64,000 nt of DNA from Larkinella rosea. GTDB lineage: Bacteria > Bacteroidota > Bacteroidia > Cytophagales > Spirosomataceae. Location: the NCBI RefSeq assembly GCF_003858635.1, contig NZ_RQJO01000007.1, positions 993,941 to 1,057,940 of the forward strand, in the 5' to 3' direction. Below the pieces are notes generated by a model. The model ran no database searches, was not told where the DNA came from, and saw only the letters and a program-made list of their open reading frames with translations. A program made the translations under genes and the position numbers. Positions 63,239 to 64,000 of the stretch are shown in pieces. Positions within the stretch are counted from its first letter, which is position 1, and every line of letters begins with the position of its first letter.

Positions 63239-64000
63239 ATGAAACGTTCCATTTACTTCCTGATCCTGCTGTTCTCCGTTGTTTTTTTCAGGACCCTGGC
63301 GCAAACCGCATCCATCCGGCGCGTCGATCCGACAAATTGGTGGGTGGGCCTGAAAAACCCCCGTTTGCAGTTACTGGTTTACGGGCCAAAAGCCGGTTCG
63401 ATGACGTACACAATCCAGTATCCCGGCGTCAAACTGCTGAAAACAACAAAGGCTGAAAACCCGGATTTTGCCTTTCTGGATTTACAGATTTTCCCAACGG
63501 CAAAACCGGGTACATTTCTGATTAGCGGCAAACTGGGCAGTCAAACCGTTTCGCATTCGTACGAACTAAAAGCCCGCACAACCGGCCCAAAAGCACAGGG
63601 CGTTTCAGCCGCCGATTTTATTTACCTGATCATGCCTGACCGTTTCGCCAACGGCGACCCGGCCAACGATGCTTTTCCCGATATGCTCGATACAAAAGTC
63701 GACCGGTCGATTCCCCACCTACGGCACGGTGGTGATTTACAAGGCATTACCAACCACCTGGATTACTTGCAGGAATTGGGGGTAACGGCGGTCTGGATGA
63801 CGCCGGTTTTGGTCAATGACGAAACGTTAAAGCAGGAAGCGCCCGACCGAATGCAGGCGGGGTATCACGGCTACCACTTTACGGACCATTACCAGATCGA
63901 CAAGCGGTTTGGTGGCAACGATGCCTACCGAAAATTCGCCCAAACACTGCACCAACGCGGCATGAAGCTGGTGCAGGATGCGGTTTATAACCATGTCAGC
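63239..64000 (+). CDS. GH13 cyclomaltodextrinase/neopullulanase-like enzyme, 3' end outside window
   Basis: 254 codons, open to the window edge, starting ATG at 63239 with a signal peptide (MKRSIYFLILLFSVVFFRTLAQ). The N-terminal domain is of the cyclomaltodextrinase type (PTNWWVGLKNPRLQLLVYG, VKLLKTTKAENPDFAFLDL), as in SusA. The GH13 barrel begins DFIYLIMPDRFANGDPAND and reaches region I at DAVYNHVS at the very end. It is expected to act on maltodextrins together with the divergent amylase. The catalytic Asp and Glu lie outside the window. Confidence 0.92.
   Translation, partial: MKRSIYFLILLFSVVFFRTLAQTASIRRVDPTNWWVGLKNPRLQLLVYGPKAGSMTYTIQYPGVKLLKTTKAENPDFAFLDLQIFPTAKPGTFLISGKLGSQTVSHSYELKARTTGPKAQGVSAADFIYLIMPDRFANGDPANDAFPDMLDTKVDRSIPHLRHGGDLQGITNHLDYLQELGVTAVWMTPVLVNDETLKQEAPDRMQAGYHGYHFTDHYQIDKRFGGNDAYRKFAQTLHQRGMKLVQDAVYNHVS

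Larger units (their letters stand above)
1..64000. repeat. dispersed over-represented heptamer AAAACCG / CGGTTTT
   Basis: Counted by hand, AAAACCG occurs about 77 times on the plus strand and about 62 times as CGGTTTT, i.e. one per 460 bases, against about 8 expected for a random heptamer on both strands. The base after it is G in 34, C in 25, T in 12 and A in 6 of the forward copies. It falls in all six coding phases and in spacers. Examples: 1063, 4292, 10568 (overlapping pair with 10573), 14265/14270, 24768 and 24778, 41975, 56714, 63502. Near-neighbour hexamers (xAAACCG with x not A) are also frequent. Confidence 0.85.

Noticed and set aside
1-64000. CRISPR array, tRNA or rRNA genes
   Set aside because: No regularly spaced direct repeats, no cloverleaf-like segments with a T-loop GGTTCGAATCC motif and no rRNA-like blocks were seen on reading; a covariance-model search would be decisive.

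Overview
The window looks like a chromosomal segment of a Bacteroidota bacterium, most likely in Cytophagales (Spirosoma/Larkinella-like). The basis is gene content: LytS-type kinases with a LytTR regulator, a TonB-dependent receptor, a mitochondrial-type aconitase, a short-form MenE, the DUF2461, DUF2452 and DUF1460 families, TAnnTTTG-type -7 boxes close to start codons, and few Shine-Dalgarno sequences. GC is roughly 50 percent by eye. The genus cannot be fixed from the sequence alone. I saw no rRNA, tRNA, CRISPR array, prophage or insertion sequence.

Layout. 0-9.6 kb: tail of an HRDC-domain protein, a penicillin-acylase-family hydrolase, thioredoxin, DnaE, a decayed stretch holding a RES-toxin remnant, a lipoprotein and an unusual Nramp-family transporter. 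9.7-16 kb: a fused HyuA/HyuB oxoprolinase-type ATPase and a secreted PIG-L deacetylase. 16-23 kb: a membrane pyrophosphatase carrying a C-terminal OmpA domain, then L25, Prs, a PAP2 phosphatase and TrpS. 23-35 kb: a TonB receptor, three tandem LytS-type sensor kinases with one LytTR regulator, small stress or regulatory genes, a Crp-like regulator with an FAD monooxygenase, and a fourth LytS-type kinase on the other strand. 35-49 kb: aconitase, envelope glycosyltransferase genes, topoisomerase I, a sirtuin, a YitT protein, FolD, and a very large secreted metallopeptidase/propeller/barrel protein. 49-64 kb: a stand-alone receiver, a glycosyltransferase, an aldehyde dehydrogenase divergent from an XRE/S24-like regulator, menaquinone genes menE and menB, a GntR regulator, a DUF1460 amidase-like protein, and two divergent GH13 starch enzymes. 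The second GH13 gene runs off the window.

The strongest signal that ordinary annotation does not explain is at word level. The heptamer AAAACCG occurs about 140 times on the two strands together (hand count 77 forward, 62 reverse), against roughly 8 expected. It falls in all six coding phases and also between genes. A second sequence-level theme is a set of imperfect long palindromes built from short degenerate units, sitting right after stop codons. At gene level the notable items are the pyrophosphatase-OmpA fusion, the Nramp protein that lacks the DPGN and MPHN metal-binding motifs, a LexA-like regulator without its catalytic dyad, a sirtuin without zinc cysteines, and the broken RES toxin gene.
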